From: Coenobita brevimanus
Lineage: Eukaryota > Arthropoda > Malacostraca > Decapoda > Coenobitidae
Direction: 5' to 3'
Assembly: GCA_032717465.1 (NCBI GenBank)
Contig: CM064732.1
Location: 21,360,942-21,424,941, forward strand
DNA length: 64,000 nucleotides
Shown here piece after piece: positions 9,100 to 19,849 of the stretch. Numbering within the stretch: position 1 is the first letter of the stretch; each line of letters starts with the position of its first letter. Made by a program: the position numbers and the translations under genes. The notes below the pieces were generated by a model. That model was not told the DNA's origin. It saw only the letters and a program-made list of their open reading frames with translations, and searched no databases.

Positions 9100-10350
9100 T
9101 AATCAATGACAAGGCTCCCAGACTCCCTCAAGGAGGAGCTAACCCTTTTCTTCCTTGCTGGTGCAGAAACTGGAAGAACTTGAGGATGTGACTGTTTTGT
9201 GAGGGTGGTCATATTACTCTTACTAGACTTGTCAGACTTTGGTTTAGGTCTTACTGACTGAGAGGCAGCAGCGGCATGAGAATATGTAGAAGCCTTAGGG
9301 ATGTCAGAGAACTGGAGCATACAGGAGGCTGAGATGAAGAGGTGGAGTAAGTGGCAGGAGGAACAAGGGCAAGGTCAGTCTTTGTCTCGACAGAGCACAC
9401 CACAGGACAGGACATCACTGCCGAAGCATAGGACCTATTCGGCATGGGAGTTGGATGCAACTCGTTTACCTTTTTCCTAGCATCATAGTAGGAGATGCCC
9501 TCAGTCACCTTCATTGCGCAGACCTCTTTCTCCTTCATCCACTTGGGACAGTCCCTTGAGGAAGTGGAGTGAGCACCCTTGCAGGAAAGCAAGAGACAGT
9601 CTCTGATGTGCAGTGTTCAGCATCATGAACCTGTGTTGCACATTCGCCACAAACTGATACTAAAGCCCGAAAAGTCTTTTCATCATGCCCTTAAATTTGG
9701 CATTTGAAATAGCAAAGGCGATTAGGGATGTAAGATCATACTTGAACAATTTCATACCCAACTCTGACATGATTGGGAAGAGACACTTTTCCAAATGTCA
9801 AGATAATAGTTGCAGTCTTCGCCTTTGTACCTTCTGTGTAATGGGTGATAAATTGTGCATCAATTACGTCTTGCTGTGCTAGTTCATATATGATGCCATC
9901 CTCATTCATCACCATGAGATCCCTGCAAGTGATAACACCCTTGCATGAATTCACGGAAACTGGAATTTGCGGCTCAACATCGTAACATGTGAATAAGGTA
10001 AAGGAAATCCTTTACCTGAGATGAGTTTACAATTAAGACTAAAAGATCTCTGTTCGCAAGTTTTTTTTAACTTGTTTCACCTCTCCAGCGCAGCCATCAA
10101 TCACATTCTTAATCATGAAGGGACTGAGACTGGCCATGGGAGTTAAACCTAGAGCATGCAACATCTACAAATACGTCAAGTGGGGAACGAGTGTGGCGTC
10201 CGTCAGGCTGAGGGCAGTTAGTCTAGTCAACATTCCTTTGTCCGTCAGGATCACCTCCCCCCCTGATGGGAGGGAGGGTGGCAGGGACGTCCGCCACAGT
10301 AACCACGGCATCCTAACAGGGGAAGTGGGAAGGAGGTGAAAAACGAGCAA
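9100..10350 (-). pseudogene. LINE ORF1 (nucleic-acid-binding Gag-like protein), decayed
   Basis: Parts in order on the minus strand: an N-terminal domain with PFMIKNVIDGCAGEV (near 10120-10080); NSCKGVITCRDL and AQFITHY followed by TATIILTFGKVSLPNHV (9950-9750), a typical RRM-like ORF1 segment; a zinc knuckle CGECATQVHDAEHC (about 9617-9660, C-x2-C-x4-H-x4-C) preceded by a damaged one; then CKGAHSTSSRDCPKW near 9580-9540 and a Ser/Pro-rich tail. Such proteins bind element RNA as a chaperone. Several frameshifts and stops break the frame. An A-rich block on the plus strand (10573-10612) marks the 5' side. The clade looks like the Jockey/I group but is not settled. Confidence 0.75.
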
Positions 10351-10572
10351 GGGACAGACAACCTAGGCAAAACACCTAAGTCCGAGACTGCGCTCTCAAA
10401 CTACTCCAGGGAGACTCGACAGTGTGCTCACGCCCCAGAGCGATCAGTGGGGGAAACTCCCTGGGCAGAAAGCAAAGACAATCTCAATATAACGATACAG
10501 ACACCTACTGTACCAAGCTATGAGGGAAGGGAGGACTGTGAGGAAGTTGCTAGCATGTCACCAGAAGGGTGG

Positions 10573-11260
10573 GGAAAAAAAAAATAAAAAAATAAAAAAA
10601 ATAAATAAAAATGAATATACTAGTGCCGGTATGTGCATACCTGAAAGCTAGAGAAGAATTCATAATCATATGTCTGCACACCCTGCAACCAAGCAGCAGT
10701 CCCATTATGTGCAGTACAGGATTTGTTTAATATAAACAAGATCTGAAGACCTGAAGGTAACTTCTTGTGTTAACATCAACAATGGATGTGAAGATTAAGG
10801 TGTTAAGAACGCATATGTAAAATATAAGTTTGTCTCAAACTCTGGCTAACCATTTGCTTAGGTGTAACCACATTTCTTTCAGATCATAACAGAGACCAGA
10901 GCTATATTTCTGGAAAGTTACGGCTTTAAAGTTTTTGTGGTTTTCTCTAAAATGTGTTGCAAAGAAAAAGCAGCAGATCTGAATTCAGTACTTTCCACCA
11001 GGCTAAATGGCAATATAATCAGGCAAAATTATTCAGCAAACGCTTTTATTATAGGATATTCAACCAAATACTGTATCTCAATTAGTTTCTTAGCTATTTT
11101 AATTTGAAATATGCTGTTTTTATAAAGTAATAAGTATATCGCCTGCAAAAATATTTCAAGGTCATGTATATATGGCATAAGGACTTGGGTAACCCTAGGG
11201 TAGCTTTATGTGTAATATTATCAAGTTCTAAGAAAAAAGTGCAGAAGAATAACAATAACA
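10573..11260. other. A-rich block then unassigned sequence
   Basis: 10573-10612 is an (A)nT-type low-complexity block on the plus strand. The remainder to 11260 is AT-rich with no coding pattern I recognise. Confidence 0.6.
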
Positions 11261-11515
11261 GACGAAAACTTTAAACTTCGTTATTTATATGGCAAAACTT
11301 AGTAATACTGATGAAAACAATAAACTTCGCCATTTATAAAGCGAAGCTCAATAATACTGACGAAAACACGAAACTGCCATTTATGTGGCGAAGCTTAATA
11401 ATACTGACAAAAATAAACTTCGCCATTTACATGGCGAAGCTTAATATTAGGCTAATAATAATTATTATACTGACGAAAACAAGAAGCTTCGCCATTAATA
11501 TGGCGAGGTTTAATA
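11261..11515. repeat. Five-unit tandem repeat with a palindrome in each unit
   Basis: Units of roughly 45-50 bp, each with GACGAAAAC (or near), then CTTCGCCAT, a 4-6 base spacer, ATGGCGAAG and TTAATAATACT. The arms CTTCGCCAT and ATGGCGAAG are inverted complements, so each unit can fold into a 9-bp hairpin. Units differ by substitutions and the last is separated by an AT-rich insertion near 11446-11470. A short ATGATCATG repeat follows at about 11530-11556. Confidence 0.85.
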
Positions 11516-11865
11516 CGAGTAATAATAATGATATGATGATCATGATCATGATCATGAGGATAATGATGATTGTTATCATTATTACTAATGGAGTTATACT
11601 GTTCATTATAGCGCGCTGTTATTTTATTTATATCACTATCAGCACCTTTAGTTGTTTTTGTTGTTGCTTTGAGGAGACCTGGGGGAAAAACAAGGGAAGA
11701 AGATATATGGTATGAATCTCTGGCACACAATGGGGTCCCCGATAATGTGGTTGGTATCGATCCCCAGCCTCTCTGTTTACTATAGTGCACCTTTTGGCAG
11801 GGCAAGCGCCAGGCTACTTACAGGGAATCGCTTTTCAAGGGTTATTAATTTTCAGGTCACGCGAT

Positions 11866-11924
<59 letters not shown>

Positions 11925-12438
11925 TGCAGGGAGTTACAATGATAAACAGTAAATGATTAATTGTAAATTTAAAGGTCTTACATTCCATACTGATGTGGTA
12001 CCAATAATAACGTTGCCAGGAATACGCTGCTACTCTAATAAAGGGTGGAAAGTATGGTAGAGATGAAGACTCTCCCTACCCATTTCTCTCACCTGCAGCA
12101 AGGGCACCGAATAGGAAGTTCAGCTAACCTGGAAAGTCTTGACCAGAGTAGGGAGTTTGAGGAAAGGATAAATATTCGATTTTATTATTCCAATAACCCC
12201 AGCAAAACTTGTGTTATTCACTTTTTAACTGCTCTATCGAGGAAATACCAAATACCTCTGTGATGGCCATTCCAGGTAGAGCAAATCTTGTACAGGAAAT
12301 GATGTATTATGGTGGAAATACATGTAAAGCTTCCGCCCATGACTCCTGAGCAAGCTATTACTTATGCTAAATATGCGAGCGTAGTTTCCAACTTAATAAA
12401 AGATATTGAAAACAATTTTCCAGTTAGTGTAAATAATA

Positions 12439-12478
<40 letters not shown>

Positions 12479-12639
12479 CAGTATGTGCCAGCTTCTCTGG
12501 TACCCATATGTTTGATAGAGTAATCAGTGTAGTGGTCCATACTGGAGCAAATCTCTCGAGCCCTGCGATGTCATTTACAGGAGCGGCAATAATAATTGCA
12601 CAGCACATCGCAGATTTGGCCATACACATGATTTACACA
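11516..12639. other. Non-coding spacer with two (GA)n tracts
   Basis: Contains (GA)n at about 11873-11922 and 12447-12476. Short frames at 12045-12263 and 12309-12515 have no motif and the latter ends in the GA repeat. No gene called. Confidence 0.6.
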
Positions 12640-14760
12640 GATAGAGGACTTTCACCTTGATTCTGCAGTTAAACTTATAACCTAGAAGTCTCTGTCTCTC
12701 TTCTTTACTTTATTGAATTGTTTGAAGAACTTGTGATCATTACTACTTAGTACACTCAAATCTTTCTCCAAGTCTTTGTTGCCGGTTGCACTTCCTAGCA
12801 AAGAGTTATGATAGCTGGTTCATTGATTTGCATGACTAATGTGAATTGTCAAAGTTGAGTAGCATTTACTACCGTTCAGATCTCTCCGCTGTCTTAACCA
12901 AAGCAACTTACAGTATGTAGTTTGTCAATCTTCTTGAGCGGAGAGACAATACCTCCTACTTTGTATCCCCCACAGTGTTTGCAATGTAGCTGATGATGCC
13001 AACATTTAGATCACTAACATAACTGAAAAATAATAACGAAACTACAGCTAAGCCCCGGGGCCCTTCATTTTTTACTGATGACCAGCCACTGCCTGCTACT
13101 CTTTGGTGACAGTTTTCCATTCATCCAGATAGTTTTCTCAGAATCCCTAGTGCATAAGTTTTTGACAACATCCTTAAAGAGGTACTTCGTCGAGCAAATT
13201 CTGGATGTCCAGATAAAAAATGTCAGTTGACTGTCACTGGTAATATTTAGAGTACTTACCGTGGAAGACTTCAGTCAAACTGGTCAAAATTAATAATGCT
13301 GCCTAAAACCATGTTATACGTCGTACAGTAAAATTTGAATTTAATTATTGGTCTACAATCCTGTTTACAAATACCGGTATATCTTTAAATACTTTCCCTA
13401 CCGCCGATAAAAGGCTAACTGGATGGTGATTTTGGACAATAATGATTTCCTCCAATTTTGCAAGTGGGACTCACATTTGCTTCCATTTAGCTCAGTGGAA
13501 ACTTTTCCACTGGCTAACCAGTTATTAATGACAGTACCAAGGTGAGGAGGTCACCTGATCATGTGATTCCCACTGAACTCTTAAAGGCAACTCGTTAGGA
13601 TCAGGGGAATATCAGGTTATCATGCTGCCTAGCCTTAGGAGACTTCTGCTCGGGTGCACTGATTATTCTCTAATGGCACACCCTCATGCGTATTGCCTGG
13701 CTCAGAGATAGAACCTCCAGCCTCTCTAGTGAACAAGGATGAAAAATGAGAATTCAGGATGTATTCTACTTCAAATTCATTAAGAAAAAATGTTTGCATC
13801 AATCAGCGGGCCAGTTTTGTTCTTAATCAATTTTCTGTTATCCATCTGATTATAGAACTTCATGGGATTCTCCTGACATAAGGTTGGTATCTGGAGTTCC
13901 TTATATAGATTGCAAATTACTTCCCCCTCCAGTCCAGGTAGAGGCAGTCGTTCTGAGCTGCTAGGCTACTTGTGCCTTTGAACGTGTAGTATGCTGCCCT
14001 TCTTTCTTTAATGGTTGCCACTGTCTCACGTAAGAGCCATTTTGATTAGAAATGTGGTAGTCCAACTGCCTTCGAGGGCACAAATTTTGCTTGTTATGCC
14101 ACAAAATAGTCTCTCAGTGAGCGTCATTCACACGCTGCCCAATTTCCAACTGCAGTATACATATTACTTCCCTTGAATTACTGAAGTATGCTCTCCGTAA
14201 GTCAGGTCTACTCCACTGTCTAGATTTTGCCTCCAACGTAGGTAGCCACAGGATGGGCGCTTCCTCTTAATGGCTCACCTACAATGAGTATGGGTAAAGC
14301 GTCTTTTTGGGAGTGAACATAAGATCAAAAATGTTCTTCCCTCTTGTGGGCTCGGTCACCCACTAGATCTGAAAAGGTATTCAGTAAAGTTGATTAGCCT
14401 TCTTGATTCAACTTTCCTTGTTTTATATGTCCAGTTAAGGTGACAGCTGAAATTGCTCAGGATATGTTGAAGTTTTCCCTTAACAGCCTACTAACCTCAT
14501 CATAAAATCTAGCATCTTAATCGATGAGCAGTGTGGTTGATGGTACAGACAAACAGTACATAGCCATTCCCACAAATAGGTCCAACGACGCATATCATCT
14601 GCTCAGATATGACTTTGCAGCCACGGGATCCAGGCAATCCCAGACATACAATGCAGCTCCTTTCAGTCAGGGAATTCTCCAGTAAAGTCGCTCCCACTAA
14701 CATCAACCCACTTCTCTGTAATATGTCCTTTGATCACCAAAAGAACTTAAAGCCTGCTAA
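12640..14760 (-). pseudogene. CR1-like LINE, heavily decayed
   Basis: Pieces found in order on the minus strand in shifting frames: an endonuclease part near 14640-14500; VTEPTREKNIFDLMFT at about 14356-14309, a motif typical of CR1-group endonuclease C-termini; a linker with RPDLRRAYFS (14210-14180); NNWLASGKV (near 13530-13500) from the RT fingers; a YLD.QN..DEVP segment near 13220-13170 matching FLDFQKAFDKVP; and a palm to thumb stretch ending near 12900. Many stops and frameshifts make it non-functional. No clean 3' repeat tail is visible. Evidence is by eye on a degraded sequence, but the order of motifs is right for one element. Confidence 0.65.
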
Positions 14761-15355
14761 CCTTGTTTCGAATTGATATGAGACAGATTACTCTGCCTCA
14801 GTGGTTTAAGTCATGCATGATCACCCATAGCCTAAGAAAGCTGCCCAAATGATTTGGGTATCGTGTTTAGACTCTAAAAATGGACATTGTTGTTTCCAGT
14901 GCAGCTCTGTTTTCTTGTCTTCCCTCTGCTTAACAGAGAGAGAGAGAGAGAGAGAGAGAACAAGAAGAGAGGATTGCTGTAGTAGGCCAGTTGGCCCATG
15001 CTAGGCAGCTCCTACAAGAGAGACTATACTACTACAAGAATATAAGAATAGCAAAGAAAAAGATTCTCATCCGTCTACCAAACCCTCCAGCCGAAACCGG
15101 CAGGAAAAAGTAAGAAGGAGCACCAGGTAGTATACAGTAGAAAAGCTGGCATGAACATTTCGAAAACTTAGAAAGGATGACAGTCATTACTGTATGGAAA
15201 CCTGATACAGATGCACTGGGTGTGCAAGCCTCTTCGCCATGATATTGCTGGGTTCTTTTCCACATTGTCACCAAATTTCCTGACGCGATTTCCTTCCGCT
15301 TGAGTCTCGACATATTGCGTTGGCAATTTGATTTAGTAATCACAGAATCTTTCAC

Positions 15356-15394
<39 letters not shown>

Positions 15395-16211
15395 AAGAAA
15401 ACATAGTCCAAAAATATTCGCAAGACTATTTCATTTAGTAAGCACATAGTAAACACACAACCTTCAACTACAAACATGTAGGAAAACTTGTAGTCCGTAG
15501 TTTTTTTTTTTTTTTATGTTTTGTAAAACTGCATAATTTCTGTCAATGAACATTTACAATATATGGTTTTTCAAGTGTCAAGGCAAGTACATTAAGGTGT
15601 TAATACTTATATCTATTCAATGTCCACACAGCATTACGCAAACACTGTCTATTAAAGTTCCACAATATAGTATGTCCTTTTGTACTTATTCATAAGCGTC
15701 CCTTTGCTGCATCATCTCAATTCGAAAACATTCACTCCTGTTTCAGTTGGAACTCTCGCTTGGTTTGATGAAATTAAACTTCCGTAAACATTGCAAATTC
15801 CGAGTCAGGGTAAGGAGAACTATATTATTGTAGGATCATATAACTTCTATTTTATGTGAATATTCATACTCAGTTGTATCTTTAACTGATTGCTGTGATA
15901 CTGTATGCGGAATGAGTTAGTTACTTGGCGGTACGTATCTTTATAATAACTAGCCAGTAGACTAAAATTTAATAGCCAAGAATAAAACTATCATGATTTA
16001 AAGGGCATCTGTCTCAGAAAAGGTAAGATATTGGAAATTAAAGCTAAATGATGCAAGAAAACTAAAGAAATCCGACTACTGCAATTGTAGTTAATAGTTC
16101 AAATATCTTTTTAGTTGGGAAAACCTGTCAAAAGTTACAAGCAAATTGTTTCTAGTGAAGTATACTACAGTATAGCGTAAAACAGTACAGACGTAATGAA
16201 ACTGTTGAAAG

Positions 16212-16260
<49 letters not shown>
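14761..16260. other. Spacer with simple repeats
   Basis: Holds (AG)n at 14935-14959, (AC)n at about 15356-15391, a T run at 15501-15515 and (GA)n at about 16216-16254. Near 14975-15012 is a phrase (GGCCAGTTGGCCCATGCTAG) that I recall as common in decapod repeats. A stretch near 15078-15112 resembles the repeat found at 53.4 and 55.0 kb. No coding region found. Confidence 0.5.
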
Positions 16261-16261
<1 letters not shown>

Positions 16262-16880
16262 CCTGTGAAGATATTAGATTGATGGTGGTGATAATACTGG
16301 GAGAGGGTGATGTTGTGAGAATGGAGGTGATGATACTGTGGGAATGGAGGCGTTACTGTAAGAGTGGAGATGGTGGTGATGTGAGAGTGAAGATTGTATG
16401 GTCATGTGGTGAGTGTGGAGGAGGTATGGCAGTGCTGTGAGAGTGGTTGATGTGAGAGTTGAGGCGTTGATATTGTGAGACTGGAGCCGATGATGTTTTG
16501 AGAGAGGTGATGTTACCGAAGTGGAGATGGTGATGGGAGAGTGGAGGTGATGATGTCAGAGTGGAGTTGGTGATGTCAGAAAATGGTGAGGTTGTCGGAG
16601 TGGAGGTAATATTAGAAAGAAGCTGGTGATGTTGTATGTGTGGTGGTGGTGATGGTGGGGATAGTGAAGTTGTGGGAATGGAGGTGGTAATCTTCGGATA
16701 TTGGAGAGGTTGTAGGAGAGTGAAGGCGATGAAAGGGCTGAGATACTGATGCTGGCAAATTGGAAGTGAACCTGCGAGAGTGAGTTTTAGCTTACTGAAC
16801 TGGAGTGGCATGGATAGGAGGCGAAACAAAGATGGACATGGGGCGGGGGAGCTTGCTGAAATTAAGAGTGAGGATGAGGA
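16262..16880. repeat. Imperfect GGTGATG-type minisatellite
   Basis: G-rich plus strand with many variations of GTGGAGGTGATGATGT and AGAGTGGAG at irregular spacing of about 20-35 bp. The long open frame on the minus strand (16353-17009) is a low-complexity His/Ser/Pro/Thr translation of this repeat. Confidence 0.75.
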
Positions 16881-17193
16881 GAACGCAAAGAAAGGAAAAA
16901 AAAAACACACACACTTATAGGCCTGTAGGAGGCAGAATAAGGAAACAAACAAAAAAATAAAATAAAACGTATAATAGGCGTCCACACTGAATGTGTGGAA
17001 CGTGTTCAAGAGAGGAGCTCAGGCAGTGCTGACTATTGTCTCATGTGGCTCATCATCTTCCTCTGGTTTCCTGACCTGAAAATACTAAAAAGAACTTATT
17101 AGATTACATCCAAAAATATTCTCTCGCACTTCCTAAAACCAATACTCCTCATGTATTAATTTTAGGTCTATTGCTTGGGACCTAACAGGTTAT

Positions 17194-17249
17194 TAATGGG
17201 TTAATCAACTTGTAAACCAAATATTGCTTTCAGTTTGATTAACCCATTA
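17194..17249. repeat. Perfect 15-bp inverted repeat
   Basis: TAATGGGTTAATCAA at 17194-17208 and its exact complement at 17235-17249, with a 26-base loop. Not followed by a T run of terminator type; role unknown. Confidence 0.85.
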
Positions 17250-17864
17250 TTCTCTAGATGGTTTAAATATTTTTGGTGTTTTTGTTTTATCTGTTATCAA
17301 TAATTGTTTTCAATTTGATAAATGATTTCAGAATAATTCTTTGACAAATAGCAATACCTTTACCATTACCTTTAGCAATACTAAATTATGTTTGCCAAAA
17401 ACCTGGTTGCTCTTAGCAACCGTCGGAAAATACTGCTGCGCTACTCACGCAGCCTTAGACCGTTATTTCTTGCGCAGCTGGCTGTTACGCTAATCTGCCT
17501 TATAAAAAATCGTTTCTTCGATTTACGGAAAAACTATTGAGAATTACGGGTTGTCTATGAAATGAAAATAATTGAGGATTTTTATGCTATTTCCAAATTG
17601 GTGTCTGTATTTCTTGTAACCGCAAATTTGGTTGATATCTCCAAAGAAGTACAGTTTTCCTCCCGATCCCTGCCCCCATTTCTTGCTGATGAGATAAAAA
17701 TTTCGCTCGGGTACATATGTCGGGGGGGGGGGGTCCAAACTGACTAAATTTGGTGTTCTCGCGAGCAGAGAGCAGGAAGAACGCAAGGAGAGAAAAAAGG
17801 AGGGGGATATAACCGATAGGTCAGGTAGAGTGATAAGTCCTGGAACTGGCTGGGAACATTATTT

Positions 17865-18020
17865 CAATCAATCAATCAATCATTTCCTGTGGCACCCTCG
17901 GGGATGAATAGGTCCTCGATGAACTCACACCACCACATCCTATCTTGTGCTAACTCCTCAAGATCTCCCCAACACTCATCTCCAGCTTCCCGTCTCATTG
18001 TCCTCACCCACGTCTCTTTT
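17865..18020 (-). pseudogene. LINE ORF2 C-terminal remnant with ATTG-repeat tail
   Basis: The minus strand from about 18020 reads ETWVRTMRREAGDECW, then DLEELAQDRMWWCEF, matching the W-R-x-x-(A)-x-DR-x-x-W pattern of RTE-like LINE C-termini. Just downstream on that strand is (ATTG)n (plus 17865-17882 is AATC repeats). Short tandem-repeat 3' ends are typical of RTE/CR1 elements. Only the last ~150 bp of the element is present. Confidence 0.6.
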
Positions 18021-18049
18021 GGCCTTTATTTAGAGATGAGAAAATAGTT

Positions 18050-18681
18050 ATAATAAGGCAAAGATAGGAATAAGAGGAGAAGAAGACTTTGGGAGATAAA
18101 AGAAGGAACACAGGGGAGAGAAGACAGTAAGACAAAGCCAGCAGTACAACAGCTGAAGAAATGCATTGTTAAAGAGATAAAAGTATCATTAAGGGAGGGG
18201 ACAGGGAGACAGGGAGTGGAAAGTTGATAGGTGATACGGAAATGGCAGGGTCAAAGGCAAAGGAAAAAACAGTTAGGAGTAGACAGACGGTAGAAGCGAG
18301 AGAAAGAGTTGAAAATAGACCAGAATAGGAACAGCGGGGGGAGATACAGGAAAAAAAAAAAGATAAAAGGAGGAAAGGAGAGAGAGATAAGATAAGAGAG
18401 ACGGCTAAGGGTGAAGGAATTGGATTGGGACAACGTGCAGAGAGAAGAATACAAAGACTCAGCGAGAAAGCAAGGAGTAGGTAGAAAGAAGAGAGTAAAC
18501 ATCAGGAGGAAAGGGATTAGGAAAAGGAAAAAAAATGGGGGGGAGATGGACGAGCGTATTGAAAATACAGAGAGACTGAAAAGAACATAGGTTGGGTTGG
18601 GATAAAATGTAGAGATGAGACAGTGAGGGTAGGCATAGGTACGGAGAGGAAACGAAGGGATAGGAAGAGGGAAATGTGATG

Positions 18682-18712
<31 letters not shown>

Positions 18713-18720
18713 TACTCGAA
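18050..18720. repeat. Purine-rich tract on the plus strand
   Basis: About 670 bp of mostly A and G, ending in (GA)n at 18683-18711. The minus-strand Ser/Leu/Pro/Phe frames here are by-products of the skew. Confidence 0.8.
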
Positions 18721-19371
18721 TATGTGTGGAAACTTATTACAGCTATGTACTCCAGTTTTGTGCCTCTTACATCCAAATGAAACATAGTGTAACCTCATGC
18801 GTAATATACTCACACCCGTTCCTCTTCTTGCGTCATGAAGAGCTCAATGAATAGCCAAAGTTTAAAACCATAATACAACATTCCTTGTTATAATAGTAAA
18901 GTAAATGATACGTGAGGATCAGTTCAATAAAGAAAATGTCAATCATAATTCATTCTCTTTTTTCATACTTATATTTCCATAATCTAATCTTTCTTTTCCC
19001 TGCTTGTAGTCCCTTTCTTCCCTTCCCCTTTCCATCCCAGTCTGGTTCCCTCCTCTCCAGTCCAGAATCAATATGTTTTTTTTCGCGCTCAAACTTATAG
19101 ACAAATTTCGGTTTGCATTTTCCACCATAATGCTCTCAGCTCCCGGGAACGTCAGTTTCTCTTTAACATCTTCTACAGACATGATCAGTTTAGAAAAGAA
19201 GAATCAGGATTTTCCGGATGCAAGAAAAGGATATGCCAGCTGTAGATTCTTCGCTTCCTGAGAAAGTGCTACTTTGTTTTCTGAAGAAACTGATACTCTG
19301 TCTTTGGTACTGATGCTAAACAGTGCTAGGAAGTTTGGTTATGTGACTTACTTTTCTTTAATATTAATAAA
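18721..19371. other. Unassigned spacer
   Basis: Mixed-composition sequence with no motif I recognise. Confidence 0.5.
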
Positions 19372-19602
19372 TACCTCCGTCAATGAAGTTGGACAGAGGT
19401 TATGTATTCGCCCGTGACCGCCTGTTTGTCTGCTTGTGTACACGATATCTCAAAAATCTGTTATCGGATTTCAGTGAAGTGTGGTTTATACGTGGGCAGT
19501 GAGTCAAGAAAGAGCTTAGTAGATTTTTAGGTGTATCTTGAACCAGATGCAAGAATAGGTCTTAAATTTTATTTGCCTTAGGAGGTGTATGCTCACTGAG
19601 GC
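19372..19602 (+). repeat. Interspersed repeat bounded by CCTCCG and GGAGGT
   Basis: Begins TACCTCCGTCAATGAAGTTG, with AGAGGTTATGTATTCGCC, a GTTTGTCTGCTTGTGTAC stretch, ACGATATCTCAAAAA and GGATTTCAGTGAAGT. It ends GCCTTAGGAGGTGTATGCTC. I recognise this arrangement from memory as a short repeat common in aquatic animals, including crustaceans. The ends are partly complementary, so it may be a small non-autonomous DNA element; classification unsettled. Confidence 0.5.
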
Positions 19603-19742
19603 TTTGTTACAGGCAGGCTAAGTCTGTAAAATTAACTGAATATGTGAACCTGTGTCTCTATTTCTCCGGTGGGAGAGAGGAATTACAGTAGCAGAGGCGA
19701 TGAGGAAAGTATAAGGTCTCTTTCTCATATCTATATCTGTCT

Positions 19743-19779
19743 ATGTATCTATCTATCTACCTATCTATCTATCTATCTA

Positions 19780-19828
<49 letters not shown>

Positions 19829-19846
19829 ATATATATATATATATAT
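19743..19846. repeat. (ATCT)n then (TA)n microsatellite
   Basis: Adjoins the 3' end of the minus-strand LINE at 19850, so the (TA)n is probably that element's tail or grew from it. Confidence 0.85.
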
Positions 19847-19849
19847 CAT

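Noticed and set aside
16353..17009. 218-codon minus-strand frame as a gene
   Set aside because: Low-complexity His/Ser/Pro/Thr from a GGTGATG minisatellite, no domain.
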